64,000 nucleotides of DNA from Serendipita indica DSM 11827 (Eukaryota > Basidiomycota > Agaricomycetes > Sebacinales > Serendipitaceae). The notes under the pieces are model-generated. The model was not told the origin of the DNA, did no database searches, and worked only from the letters and a program-made list of their open reading frames with translations. The DNA is taken from contig CAJVGD010000002.1 of assembly GCA_910890315.1 (NCBI GenBank), positions 1 through 64,000 on the forward strand, given 5' to 3'. Shown piece after piece: positions 11,074 through 24,123 of the stretch (the first letter of the stretch is position 1; every line of letters starts with the position of its first letter). The translations under genes and the position numbers were made by a program.

Positions 11074-14057
11074 TCAGATTGAAAACGCTCGATCAGCGAG
11101 AAGGAACGGCTTCTTAACAGTGAGTGTAGCCCAGTCTGGGAGATGCTCATATAGTTCGTCCAACGCTGGGAAGCGGCCGTCAACGTTTTCTTGCCATTGG
11201 CATCCGATACGTCCTGTTCGCTTTGGCCACCTTGCACTCCCGCGACTAAAGAGGAAGGATCTCCAACCTTTGTGTCGCCCTTGACTCTCGTCCGTCGAAT
11301 TCCACCGAACCGTAACTTCAAACTCTGCCCCCCATTCCCTTCCGTAGAGCTTGATCATCGGAATACCATGGCTTGGGATTGCATATGGACCTTCCTTTTG
11401 GATGACGGTCCCGCTCCAACCGTGGGCGTCCGCATGAACAAGATCACGGCGATGGACGCGAACATCGATGATGTTTTGGTCGAATTGGAGCACACACGAC
11501 TTGGTGTCTTTGCCCTTGACGGTGAAAACCGCGCTATCGGCGTCAATTCGCGTGGCTGATGACAACACAAGCTCATCGAGCATGGATAGTGGTGTAATGT
11601 GTGGTGTAAATGGCACGAGCTGCGGTGAATGACTTTGCCAGGTGATGGATGGGAGACCACGATCTGGATCCTTGCCCCAAGTGACGTTCGCTGTGCGGGT
11701 TCGAACCGAAGGGATTCTGAATGTCGCATCTCGAAGAGCTGGTTGCAGTCCGAGGAGCTCGACTGTGTTGCGGCCGTTGTCAAGATTGAGATGTTGTCGG
11801 TAGAAAAACTTGATGCGTCGATTGTACGAGAATGGGAAAGCGAGGATGTTGTAAAAGAATGTAGTCACGAATAAACCTGCGACGAAGATGAAGAAGAGCC
11901 GGTTCAACAGGTGAGCAAACGGTGCTATTGGCAGGAGGGCGAAGAATGTCAGAACTGTGATTCCAGCGTAAACTGCAGAGTCATCAGCATATGAAAATTC
12001 CATATTTATTCTCGAGCACGAACCCATCAACGGCGGACTTCCGTCAGCCAATGTTTGTCCCAGTCCAGCAGCAAGGACGAGGACCAGTTGGAGGGTCATG
12101 ATGGCGATGGGTACGGATAGGACAAGAAATTCTAGAACCCAGGCATGACCTTGGTGATGTGGCGTGTACATTGCCGGCCTAGCACGACGCACGGCCTCAC
12201 CTCGTGACGACATTTCGAGCAATGGCTCTTCTGCTTCGTCTGTGGTGCGAGGCGACGCCAATCGTGTGATACGTGAGCCCCTGTAACTTGCCCAGGTCCG
12301 AGAGCCGAGGTCGAGGATCAAGGCAGATGTAGCTCCTGCGTAGAGAAACTCTACAAAATAAAAGCCCCCAAAAGCGGACTTCGAGAGTACCCAGTGGTAT
12401 CCGAGGAGAGTAATCGCAGCGAATATAACCAACTGGCTGAGGATGAGAGTTTTGTGAGAGTTGGGACTCGACTTGACACTTGAACCGATCAGGTGCAGTG
12501 GGAAATGCAGGGAGAGTAGGATAGAGCATGCGATACAGACTATCACAGGATATGGTGAAGAGTAAATGACCTAAATCTGGTGAGTTGAACCTTCAAAGTA
12601 GTGATCACGAACTGACCGAGGGATTTAACCAGGACAATGCAGAAGTGAAGAACAAGGACCAAAGGGTTGCAACCATGAGCACCCAAGGAAAGTATGCCCA
12701 CTCGGAGCTGTAAATTGCAGTGTGACCTTTGTACCAAAGGTTGCCAGCAAGTAGGACGACTATGCCGGTCATGATCATGATGAGGGTAGGAATCCCCGCA
12801 ATGAAGGTCGAAAAGTCTATGACGGCCATATAGCGACCGAGGACTAGAGGACATTAGATCTGATCATTCTGCGAATACCACGTACTATCCCAGTAAACGG
12901 CTTTCTCGTCTTGTTTGTCAGGAACTGAGTTTGCGATTTGATACCCAACATCGCGAGCAAGCTTCAGACCAGCCCATAGCGGAGCCCGTCCTTGAAGATT
13001 CTCAATGTTGTCCTGCGGAGTGTGATACTTGTCACGGTTTACGTAGAAGCTAACGTCTAGCCCTTTCATTCCTCCTGGCCCCGCATACACCTCAAAATCG
13101 GTCATGGACCGAATAAGGCCAAGTGAAAAGGCGTCTGAGCTGGTAACTGTTCCATGGGGCCGACTGGTTTCTTGGAAAGCACGGACAAGATGTGAGCTAG
13201 ATGCCCGGAAAAGAATTGGGCGGCTAAAATAACGAATCAGAGACACCACTAAAAGAATACAATGAGACTGACCCGCCCGCACCAGCACCTTCAATATTCA
13301 AGAAGGAATCAGCCTCCTGTGCCCATGGATGTTGCAGAAACCTGATGAAAGTTGGCCTTGCGAAGAGAAATCAAGGATTTACTGACACATGTGCTCCGCA
13401 TAGACCTTCTTCTTCTGCATTGTTCAAATTGAAGATGGTATTGCGCAAAGGTGGCTGACTTGCGAACTGTTCAATCAAAGATAGCAGGCTGACGACGCCG
13501 ACGCCATCATCCGTTGCCCCTATATGATGCATGAGACTAAAACGCGGAGGAATGCCAAACTTGCCAGGAGCAGTTGCGGAAGTGTCGAAATGAGCACTGA
13601 ACAGGACAGCTGGTAAAGCTCCATTCGTACCCAGGACTTTGACGAGTATGTTCGATCCTTCTACGTAGTAACCGAGCCTTTGTGCTTCAACATAGGAAGT
13701 GTTACTAACGAGATCGTCGGAAATGTGAATGTTAGTGTATTGTCGCGCGAGGCCTTTCACTCTATCGAGTAGGTAGTTTCGCACAAGAACATTCTCTCGC
13801 GAGTTGTATGGATGCGGCTTCTGGGCAATCTGACAACCAATGAGGGTGGTTCGCACCAACAGCAACAAGTTACATACCACTTGGAGGTCGTCCCATGCGC
13901 CTTCAAGGTTGATTCCTTGACGAAGAGCATTCTCTTGGCTTGGTGCAGATGGTAAAACTTCATGTACACGGACCAGGGCCAGGAATATGAAGACGTAGAG
14001 TACGACGACTCCTCTGGTGACCCATAAAGGCGTCAACGGTGGCAAATGAAATCTCAT
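11074..14057 (-). CDS. PFF1: Vacuolar membrane protease, M28 family (Pff1-like)
   Basis: A large multi-spanning metalloprotease of the vacuolar membrane. It starts MRFHLPPLTPLWVTRGVVVL with one membrane helix. The M28 catalytic domain follows, with zinc ligands in VLFSAHFDTSATAPG (His and Asp), GATDDGVGVVSLL (bridging Asp), LNNAEEEGLCGAH (Glu-Glu catalytic pair), then the segment LIRSMTDFEVYAGPGGMKGL and the ligand-bearing YVNRDKYHTPQDN. The C-terminal half (11074-12850) contains about eight hydrophobic helices, typical of Pff1, and a lumenal domain ending KPFLLADRAFSI. An upstream in-frame ATG at 14153 exists but gives an atypical leader. It is convergent with SNX41, 101 bp apart. Confidence 0.88.
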
Positions 14058-14261
14058 TGGAATGTTTGCAGAATTCCAATACTTTTCCTCAGAAAAGCAT
14101 TCCAGTGGCCGGGTGCAGGTTTCGACGCAAACATGGCGCCCGGTCCGCTGCACATCTGTTTATGAGGTTTATAGAAAGTCCACATCAGATTATAGAAAGC
14201 TAGATAGATAGCTTCAGATATATTAGGAGGCTATTGTACCAGTTCTCGTATACATGATAAA

Positions 14262-15563
14262 TCATTGCCTTCGATTCTCCTCCAGCGCTTTTGGTCCTTC
14301 TGTCTTCTCGTCAAAGTGAAACATGGGCAAGTCTAGTAAAATGTATTTCTTGATAAAGGTCGGGAGTGGTCGATAAATTGGACGTGGGATTGGGAAGAGG
14401 ATGGAGGTCGAGCGAAGGTACTCTTTATATGCCACCCATCCTTGGACTTCTTCGTCAGATGCGCCCTCTTTATGTGAGAGGATATAGATGCGTTTGGCCT
14501 GTGGTTTTTCACTCGTTGGAATTCCAGAGCCGAAGATGAGGATGAGCATGGTGAACAGCGGGCTCGCGAGCCCAGCGTACTGCGCGCTCTTCGTACCCGC
14601 TGGCACGCTGTCCTTCAATGTAGGTGAGATGGAGAGCGTCCAGATACCCCACCAGCATAAGATTCTTGAGCGGGTAAGCGCGAGAGTGGAATAAAAGTGG
14701 TCAACTTACTCTCCAAAGTAGGGTGGATGACGGGACCATTTCCATACACCCGACTGCATAACTTGCCACTTTGGAGGCTTGCTCGACTTCCAGCGGAACT
14801 AACGAGTGTCAGTACATGATTATTACAAGAGGCATGAAAGGGTATACCTTTGATTGATCCGCATAAGACTCGATTACCCAGCCAATTACCCAGAGAACCA
14901 CGCCGATAATATCAGCGGCTGTTCCAAATGCCGGAACGTTGCTCTCGACCACCGAAGGCGAGTTGAGGATGGTCAAGGGTAGCGACACTGTCCATACCTA
15001 CTGTAATTAGGAGAAGTCTTAGGCCGGTAGAGTACGCACCCAGAGAATCTGTCCAACCCAGAAGCCAAGAAACGACAAGAATTTGGAACGAATGTCGTCA
15101 AACCGGGTGTCAGAGCCAGTTTTGAGAACACGGTAGAGGAGAAAGCCTGTAAAGTAATTAATCGAGATGCAAATCTGACAATATCTAGCATACCTGCAAT
15201 TCTGACAGCCCAGATGAGGACGAAGACAGTGGCAACGATATTCCGCGGATGTGAGGACTGGCCGAGGAGAAGTGTAAGAAGCGCTGAGACGAATTAATAG
15301 GGCTTCAGAAGGAGAGGCTGGAAATACCTAGAATGAAGAAGTTGGACCCTCTGTTCTGGTGAGTAAGACGGAGAATGTCATTCTTGAGACATACCCAGTG
15401 AAGTCTGTAATCTTATCAAACTAGAGAATTGTCAGTACAAGTGCATACGTCTCAAAAGACATGCCTGAAACGTCCAAGCAATTGCAAAGCCCGAGAGCTG
15501 GTACGCAATGGTGACTAGGAGAGTAATGACAAGATAATACTTGTCCAGGACGTGGACAGACAT
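14262..15563 (-). CDS. DUF1295 / steroid 5-alpha-reductase-like membrane protein
   Basis: It starts MSVHVLDKYYLVITLLVTIA and has several membrane helices spread over many small exons (for example FILALLTLLLGQSSHPRNIV, then FVLIWAVRIAGFLLYRVLK). The family signature is near the C-terminal third: ESYADQSKFRWKSSKPPKWQ, then VMQSGVWKWSRHPPYFGE, matching the SR-HPNYFGE box that binds NADPH in DUF1295 reductases. The tail is DEEVQGWVAYKEYLRSTSIL and FPIPRPIYRPLPTFIKK. Relatives reduce C=C bonds of sterols or fatty-acid derivatives in the ER. The actual substrate is unknown. Confidence 0.8.
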
Positions 15564-15738
15564 GGTAGAGTCCAAGTTGTACACGACGCTTTCGTCGTTC
15601 GACGAGCGAGCTAAGTATCGGGCAAGATGGCGATCCAAGTCCGACCCATCGCCGTTGCTGCATCATACTTCCGACTGCGCAGCCCAGCCACACTCTCGCG
15701 AATATTCCAAAGTCATAGAAACAGGTAATAACAACTGT

Positions 15739-18077
15739 TTATCGACCAGCAAGTGTACGACTCGACTGTTCGCCGTCCAAGCCAAGCTGCGCTGCATTCG
15801 CACCAGCCAGTCCTCCCAGCGTCTTCTGCAAGTCTGTCCATTCACTTTCCCGCGGAACCCCAAGGTCGCCAATGTCATAGACGTAGAGCCGCCCATCACT
15901 CGACCCTAGCGCGACACGTCGTCCATCCTTTTTGTCCCACTCCATCTTATTGATCGCTCGCTCACCGACGACGGTAGAGACAGTGGGCACCTATTATGCA
16001 CACACTCAGGACCAGGTTTACGGGAAGCAGTAGGCGTACCTCGGTATCCACGTTGAGATTCCATAGATCAAACCTTCCGGCTCCATCCACACTACCGAAT
16101 AAAGCTGGGTGCTGTGGGTGCCACTTGACATCGTATACATAATCATCTGCCTCATTAAACGAGTACAGTGGATGAACAGATGTATGTGCCGTCGATGGCT
16201 TGCCACCCACTTTGGCCCGCCATAGTTTCACTGTCCAGTCGACTGAGCACGTAAGGAACAGGTCCGAAAAGTCAACCGGTCCCGCCAAAGGATGGAAGTG
16301 GAGCCCGGTAACGGGTCCATTGTGGCCTTTGTAAACGTCGTGTTGGTTCAGACCTGCCTTGGAGCCTGCACGGTCATAGCGATTCGCCTGATAGACATTT
16401 CCCTCCTCCGTTCCAACCCAGAAGGTTGTGGTTTCATTGTCTGGAAAATCGAGCGTAGTAATGGCAACTTCGTCCGTCTTGTTATGTCCCGTGTGGACGA
16501 GCTCGAGTGCCTCTTGAGGTTGCGCAAGCATGTCAACCAACCAACTATATACCATGCCATCTGTACTGCTCGTTATGAGATTGTGAGCATTCTGAGTGCC
16601 AACCATTTGCATGGCGTATACTGGATATGTATGTCCAGCAGCGGAGAGTGGTGTCTTGAGGACTGGAAGGTGTCGTGCGCGCGTATCCCAAAGCAGGATT
16701 TGACCAGAATAGGTGCCTCCGAAGATGAGGTTCGAGTGGAATGGTGAAAAGAGCACCGAAAGAACGTCCGACTGAGCGACAGTGAGCAATATACCCTGAA
16801 GGCCAAACAATGACATACCTGAGAGTGGAAGACAAACTCGGGTCTTTCCAAGAGATGCTGATTCCAAACGGCGACAATACCATCCGGCTCGTTGATCCCC
16901 GCGGGATTCTTGTTATATGCGGCAACGCTCAACTCGGGGTACTAGGGTGAATGAGCACCAGCAGCCTCGGTGGAACTATTACAAACTCGAGGAGACCAGT
17001 CGATATCCGTTATGGACCTGTTTTTGCACCAGCGTTCGTCCCAGAAGGCGCAAACTTTCTTGACCCGCTTCCCTTCTGATTCATCCCTGATGGTCGCTCA
17101 GAGTGATCAAAGACAGGAGAACATTCGACATACTCTCCTGTCTGTGCTCCGACTGTATAGTCGCGCGTGTAATCGTAATTGTCGTTGAGGGCTCGCTGAA
17201 TAATCTTGGAAGATTGTTCCACAAAGTTGAAAAACTCCGGGGCGGCGAAAATGGTCGCCCTCTCTTCCTCGGTGAGCTCTAGTCGGCTATCAGAAATGGC
17301 CCAGTGGTGAACACGGGTTCTGACCTCGGATCTCCTGTTCAATCTCTTGATCAAGCCTTGCAGCCTCTTCTTCGAGTTCCTTTTCTCGCTGTTGCTGCTG
17401 CTGTATTTGAGCCTGTTCATATTCTGCTCGCAACTGTTGCCGTAGCTCCTCAATAGTAGGACCGCTGTCCTCGTCAAACGCCGCTGTCTGAACCTCTTTG
17501 TTGTACACAACGCGCTCCTAGACCCATTTGAGCATATAGTGTTATGGTGGGGTGCGGGGCTTACCTTTTGTGGCATCTCAAAGAGTTCTTGCTCCATCTC
17601 GATGAGATCTGGCACGAAAGCAGAGGACATTACACTGGATCTGGATGAGGACTGGACATATACAACGTCACGTTAAGCATACCTATCAGGGGCTTCGCCG
17701 CCAGCTTGAACCATTGTATTACGCTGAGCGCCTCGTTCCGAGCCAGAGTCACTCTGTCTGCTAACTGAACGTGTCCCGCCATAATTAAGACCCAGTGCAC
17801 CAGAGCCTAGTCCAGGATGTACCGCCGCAGGTGTAGAAGGAATTGAGGAACCTGGCGTGCTGTCTCCTCTCGAGCCTCCCTCTCCGACGAAGTCTGAGAT
17901 GATTCTGTATAGTCTATCCTTTTCCCGTTCCCTCTTTGCCTCGCTACTTTGCCCAGGCGCTGGCGTCGAGCTGTTGGATCTGCTGAGCTCGTCTTGCCTG
18001 CGTTTCTCTGCCTTTGCCTTGCGCACAGCCTCTAATTTCGCGCGTTTTGCGTCAATCTCGCGTCTCCACTCGGACAT
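15739..18077 (-). CDS. Cytoplasmic dynein intermediate chain
   Basis: It links the dynein motor to dynactin and carries the light chains. It starts [20 protein letters not shown], the short N-terminal coiled coil that binds p150/NudE. A Ser/Pro-rich region follows ([20 protein letters not shown]), then [12 protein letters not shown], a Gln/Glu-rich helix and [20 protein letters not shown], and finally a WD40 propeller. The repeats visible include [65 protein letters not shown]..., [17 protein letters not shown] and [20 protein letters not shown]. It ends SSRTLAGR before the stop at 15739. There are several introns. The total is about 680 residues, normal for the family. Confidence 0.92.
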
Positions 18078-18146
18078 GGCGCGTCCTAGATGGGTCCAAG
18101 TCTGAGTTTGGAATTTGGCGCACACAAAACTTGACCTGCGACCACG
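18078..18146. promoter_or_regulatory. 69-bp bidirectional promoter, dynein IC / SF3B1
   Basis: Exactly 69 bp separate the start codons of the dynein intermediate chain (minus) and SF3B1 (plus). No TATA box is apparent. Confidence 0.55.
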
Positions 18147-21100
18147 ATGTCCACCTCTGATGAGCCCCGGCTGCTCGACAGTTTCAGCGCTCCCAAAGAG
18201 ATTTTTGATGAGATGGCTGAAGCAGCAGAGGAAGAGGACTATGATCCCTTCCGTGAGACGCAGAAGACACGCCAAATCGCGAGCAGGCGGAGTGACTACG
18301 CCAACCGGCACCTCGAAATCGAACGTATAGGTGTTTCCATCGATCCTTTTGCTCAGGACGCAGACGGAAATGCCGCACAAGGCGCCGGTTACCAAGACGC
18401 TATGCGCGTACAAAGGTTAGAGCGAGAGGAGCAACGCGTCAGACGGCTCATCCAAGCCAAAGAGGCGCAGGAACGTGAAGATGGCATCGTCAAGATGGAT
18501 CTCGACAAGACGCCGCCGCGAGAGGACATAGAGGCGGCTGAAAAGCTGATTATGCAAGCTCAGGATATGGCCGCGTCGGGCTTGGGAAAGAAGAGAAAAG
18601 CTCGCTGGGATGTAGAAGGAGAGGACACAAAGCCGTCTGTTGAGACAAAGGAGGCCAGCGAGGAGCAAGCTCCTCCCAAAAAGCGACGATCACGCTGGGA
18701 CGAAACGCCAGCTACAGCTACAGACGATAAAGCGGCCGTCACAACGTCTTCGGAGAAACGAGTATCTCGTTGGGACCAAACCGCTCCTGCCACTCCCGCT
18801 CCTATGGCTCAAATCATCGGTATCGGACCGACCTTCCATCCGACCGAAATGGACAAGCATAACCGCTACCTATCGGATGCAGAACTCGATCTTCTTCTTC
18901 CAACGAGCGGCTACGCTATCGTTCCTCCTCCTGCGGGATATGCACCAGCTTCCGCTCGCAAGTATATGTCAGCACCGACTCCCATGGGAATCACCGGGTT
19001 TCACATTCAAGAAGAGTCTGATGCGGCTGCAGTAGCGGCTGCGGCTGGTTTGGCTCCAGATCTACCAACCGAAATCCCAGGCATCGGTACGTTGGCTTTC
19101 ATGAAGCCCGAAGACGCATCGTACTTTGCCAAGGTTCTCAAGGAGGAGGACGAATCCGACCTCTCTGTAGAAGAACTCAAGGAACGCAAGATTATGCGAC
19201 TTCTTCTTAAGATCAAGAATGGAACACCGCCAGTGCGAAAGTCAGCTCTTCGACAGATCACGGACAAGGCTCGCGAATTCGGTGCAGGCCCACTCTTTGA
19301 CAAGATTCTCCCTTTACTCATGGAGCGCACTTTGGAGGACCAGGAGCGACATCTGCTCGTCAAGGTCATTGACCGAGTACTGTACAAATTGGATGATCTT
19401 GTTCGCCCATATGTACACAAAATTCTTGTCGTCATCGAGCCCTTGCTCATTGACGAAGATTATTACGCACGCGTCGAGGGCCGTGAAATCATCTCCAACC
19501 TTTCCAAAGCAGCCGGTCTCGCTCACATGATCTCCACCATGCGTCCTGATATCGATCACGCGGACGAGTACGTGCGAAACACTACCGCCCGTGCCTTCTC
19601 CGTTGTCGCATCCGCGCTTGGTATACCCTCCCTTTTGCCTTTCCTCAAGGCCGTCTGCCGGTCTAAAAAATCATGGCAGGCTCGACACACCGGTATTCGA
19701 ATCGTACAACAAATTGCAATCATGATGGGATGCGCCGTTCTCCCCCATCTCCGCAATCTCGTCGACGCTATCGCACATGGACTACAGGATGATCAGCAAA
19801 AGGTCCGCACGATGACTGCTCTGGCCATCGCGGCGTTGGCCGAAGCCGCTGCACCGTATGGTATTGAATCATTCGACGACGTGCTCAAGCCTCTATGGCT
19901 TGGTATCCGCCAACATCGTGGCAAGGGTCTCGCAGCCTTCCTCAAAGCCATCGGGTTTATCATCCCCCTTATGGATCCGGACTTTGCCAACTATTACACC
20001 AAAGAAGTTACCGTTATCCTTATCCGCGAGTTCCAGACTTCAGACGAGGAGATGAAGAAGATTGTGCTGAAGGTCGTCAAGCAGTGCGCTGCGACAGAAG
20101 GTGTCACTCCTGGTTACATCAAGAGTGACATTCTCCCCGACTTTTTCAAAGCCTTCTGGGTGCGTCGAATGGCACTTGACCGCCGCAACTACAAACAAGT
20201 TGTGGAAACTACAGTGGAGCTCGCACAAAAAGCCGGTGTTTCTGAGATTGTAGGAAAGATTGTAAACGACCTCAAGGTGAGACTTGTGGCTCAAACTTCA
20301 TATATGACGCTGACACTTTGATAGGATGATTCCGAGCCTTACAGAAAGATGGTCATGGAAACAATTCAAAATGTGATTCAAACGTTGGGTGCCTCTGACA
20401 TTGATGAGCGATTGGAGGAGCGACTGTTGGACGGCATTATCTATGCGTTCCAGGAACAGACTACGGAAGACCAGGTCATGCTCGATGGATTTGGCGTCGT
20501 CGTCAATGCTTTGGGCATTCGCGTTAAACCATACCTCATGCAGATCGTTTCCGTCGTCCTCTTCCGTTTGGGAAACAAGAGTGCCAAGGTTCGCCAGCAA
20601 GCTGCGGACTTGACGACCCGGTTGGCAGTAGTCATCAAGCAATGTGGCGAGATTGGTCTTCTCAACAAGGTGCGAACAATCATATTCTTGTAGCTCACTG
20701 CTGACGCTTCATAGCTAGGAGTAGTTCTCTTCGAGCAGCTTGGTGAAGAGTATCCGGATACATTGGGCAGTATTATTGCTGCAGAAGGCGCCATTGCCAA
20801 CGTCGTCGGAATGACCGAAATGCAACCACCTGTCAAAGACCTTTGTATGTACTCGCCTTTAAGATTGTCGCCTCAACTGACATGTTCTAGTGCCACGTAT
20901 GACTCCAATTCTTCGTAATCGACACGAAAAGGTGCAAGAAGCTTCTATCAACTTGATCGGACGTATCGGTACGTATGCATCCATTTGTCTTGCGAGTTGC
21001 TAACTCTTTAATTAGCTGATCGTGGTGCCGAGCATGTACCTGCACGAGAATGGATGCGTATCTGCTTCGAACTACTCGACCTGCTCAAGGCCCACAAGAA

Positions 21101-21971
21101 GGCTATTCGTCGAGCTGCTGTGAATAGTTTTGGTTACATCGCCAAGGTACGCACCGTTAATGATATCGTCGGATATACTCAACATATAATCATCAGACTC
21201 TGGGTCCTCAGGATGTACTTTCAGTGCTCCTCACCAACTTGCGCGTACAAGAACGCCAAAGTCGAGTGTGTAGCTCCGTCGCAATTGCGATTGTTGCAGA
21301 GACATGTGGACGTAAGTTGGTCTATCTTCGAGAAGATGTTAGCTCAACCCTTCGCAGCCTTTACCTGCATTCCTGCCATTTTGACCGAATATCGAACGGC
21401 CGAGCTCAATGTCCGTACCGGATGTTTGAAAGCGTTGACCTTCGTCTTTGAATACGTCGGACCGCAATCAGCTTACTATGCCGACTCGGTGGTTACCATG
21501 CTTGAGGACGCATTGACGGATCGTGATCACGTTCATCGACAGACTGCTAGTGTCATCGTCAAACACCTTGCTCTTGGTGTTGCAGGACTCGGCTGTGAGG
21601 ATTCGATGCTTCACTTGATGAACTTGGTGTGGCCGAACTGCTTCGAGGCGTCTCCGCACGTTATCGGTGCGGTTATGGATGCCATTGAAGCGATGCGCGT
21701 GTGCCTTGGTCCAAGCATCCTCTTGAACTATACACTCCAAGGCTTGTTCCATCCCTCGCGAAAGGTTCGAGAGGTGAGTTGCCAAACTTTTGTGATTGAT
21801 CTTGTCTCTGAGACACATTTGCAGGTCTACTGGAGAATATATAATGCGCTCTACCTCGGAGCTGCTGATGCGATGGTCCCCTATTATCCTGACCTGGGAG
21901 AACTCAACGACTATGATGGAAAAACACTAAGGAATACGTATGACCGGTTCCCCCTCCAGATGTGGGTCTAA
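18147..21971 (+). CDS. HSH155: Splicing factor SF3B1 (Hsh155)
   Basis: The HEAT-repeat scaffold of the U2 snRNP SF3b complex, which clamps the branch-point duplex. The N-terminus [20 protein letters not shown] is followed by RWD-type U2AF-ligand motifs ([33 protein letters not shown]). About 20 HEAT repeats follow, including [20 protein letters not shown] and [19 protein letters not shown]. The first 2.1 kb is one exon. From 20276 on, short introns separate [56 protein letters not shown] and [20 protein letters not shown]. The end [12 protein letters not shown] matches the family C-terminus without further splicing. At the position of human K666 this protein has Arg (19698-19700). The K700 equivalent is conserved. 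Confidence 0.95.
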
Positions 21972-22128
21972 TTGTGATCCTGATCATGTAGATTTTGTAC
22001 TTGGCTTGAACGATGGTGCTTGCCGCTGACTCGTTACCTGAGTTTTGTCGGATCTTGATCTGGGTCCCGTCCACAACCATCTTTACATAGTAAACGAATA
22101 CCTGGGATTTGGAGCCACTTTGTCCTCA

Positions 22129-24067
22129 ATGAGCACCTTTCCGTTGCCCTTGGGTGCATATGCGGCCTTTGAAGCCCTCTTCGACACGACTGCACCAACT
22201 GGGCCTGCTTCGCTGCCGGTTCCAAATCCAACCCGTGCATTCTGGACACATCCTGGACTGTCAAAGGACTGGCCATACGACGAAAATGATCCCGAGGGCA
22301 ATAAACGTATCAATCCGTATGCCAAGGAGGGGAGCGAAGGTGCATTGACGCAAAACGCGGACGCGGTGATTATTGGTGCTGGAATTAGTGGTATCAGCGT
22401 CGCTCTGGAGCTTGGGAGACTTGTTCGAGAGCAGAGAAATGGACAGAAGCTCAAGGTTGTCATCCTTGAGGCTAGGGACTTTTGTACGTTTGTTTCTCAA
22501 TTCAATTCGGCTTGCTCATTCCTTTTGTAGGCTCTGGCGCTACAGGTAAGCGTGTATCTGACAACAAAGGTGCCTTTCTGAAAGCGTCGGGCATATCCAG
22601 GACGGAATGGTGGCCACCTTACCGCAGCAATATCACACAACTACTCCACTCTGGCAAAGATGTATGAGCCAGAAGAGGTCAAGCGCTGCTTCCTACTTGA
22701 GAGGCATACCGTGTCATCTATTCTGGCATTAATTGAACAGAATGGTTGGGGAGAGTACGTCAACTTGGTCGAAGGGGGACATAACGTGCTCCTATTCTCA
22801 GACGATGAGGAGAAGACGGCCAAAGAGGATTGGGAAATGGCCGTTGAGGCAGGGGTGGTCACCAAGGATCAGATTACATGGTTGACGAAAGATGCGACAG
22901 AGAAGGTGCGGGTATTTCTCCGCAACTTCGATGCTGATTCCCGTCCAGCAATATGGTGCATCCTATCCGATGTGGCGAAGTGCAGGACACAACCTTTGGC
23001 CTCTCAAACTCGTCACCAAGATGTTTGAACTAGCCCGCGACGGACCGTCTAGAAACTCCAAGACGGAAGACTTCGTAGGGCTCGCAGATACCAAACGTGG
23101 CTGGTCTATTGGCAACATTGTGGGCGGCCTGTTTACGAAGCAGACTACATCACAAGCAGAAAGCAATGCGCCTCCTCCATACGAACTCGTTCTACATACC
23201 CATACCCCAGTGCACTCGGTTCAACGCAATCGACATTCTGACGAGTACAAATGGGAGCTCACAACCTCTCGCGGAGCCATCTATGCAAACAAGATCGTCT
23301 ACGCTACAAATGCGTATACATCTCACCTCGTTTCCCATCTCACTGGACCAAATGGTATCGTGCCCGTACGGGGACAGGTAGTGGCCATCCGGGCCTTAGT
23401 TGGGTATACGGACGAAGGTTGGCCAGGCGGGGATGGGCTAAGTAGAAGTGGATGGAGTGGAAATGAGGGATTCGAATATTGGTTCCCTCGTCCACACCCT
23501 CGATCGTCTACCATTATGGATGACAACCGTCCAGAGTTGCAAAAGCCACTGATCATATTGGGTGGTGCACGAGAAACGACGAAAGATCGTGGATATGGGA
23601 TGTACGAGACAGATGACTCGGTGCTCGACCCAGAGGCCAGTCATGGCCTACGAACGTTCTTGGGACACGTCTTCCCTGGCAGGTTCCCTTCGAATGAGCA
23701 ACACGGAAACGAGGATGATGTCGAAGTCGAATGGGTGCGTAGTCTATCTTCTCTGGTGAAATTGTCGCTGATTCGGGTAGTCTGGGATAATGGGATTTAC
23801 AAAGTCGGGAGATCCCTTTGTCGGGAGGCTCAAAGATGCTAATGGGGATGTTGTTGAAGGACAATACATCGTCGCTGGATTTACGGGACACGGGATGCCC
23901 CGTGTGTATGGATGGTGAGAATAATATGTGGGTTTTTCAGTCTCATCTTATCATTTTACAGTGCACAAGCGCTGGCATCTCTAGTGTGGAGAGACATTGC
24001 TCATCCAGAGACAACCTGGACGCCACCAGACTTTCTGCCACGCCATTATCTTACAGAGACATTTTGA
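22129..24067 (+). CDS. FAD-dependent oxidoreductase (DAO family)
   Basis: It starts MSTFPLPLGAYAAFEALFDT. The dinucleotide-binding fold is at AVIIGAGISGISVALELGRL and ends with VVILEARDF before an intron. The next exons continue with SGATG and NGGH, placing the FAD contacts. Then come KRCFLLERHTVSSILALIEQ, the substrate-domain strands WELTTSRGAIYANKIVYATN, AYTSHLVSHLTGPNGIVPVR, WFPRPHPRS, PLIILGGARETTKDRGYGMY, and the closing GIMGFTKSGDPFVGRL with YIVAGFTGHGMPRVYGCAQA. It ends at PRHYLTETF and TGA 24065-24067. Fungal relatives oxidise amino acids or amines, but the substrate is not evident. It has about six introns. Confidence 0.85.
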
Positions 24068-24123
24068 ACACGGTACTTGATGTCATTACATATGTTACAC
24101 TACGAATAGCATACGAGGTGGAA

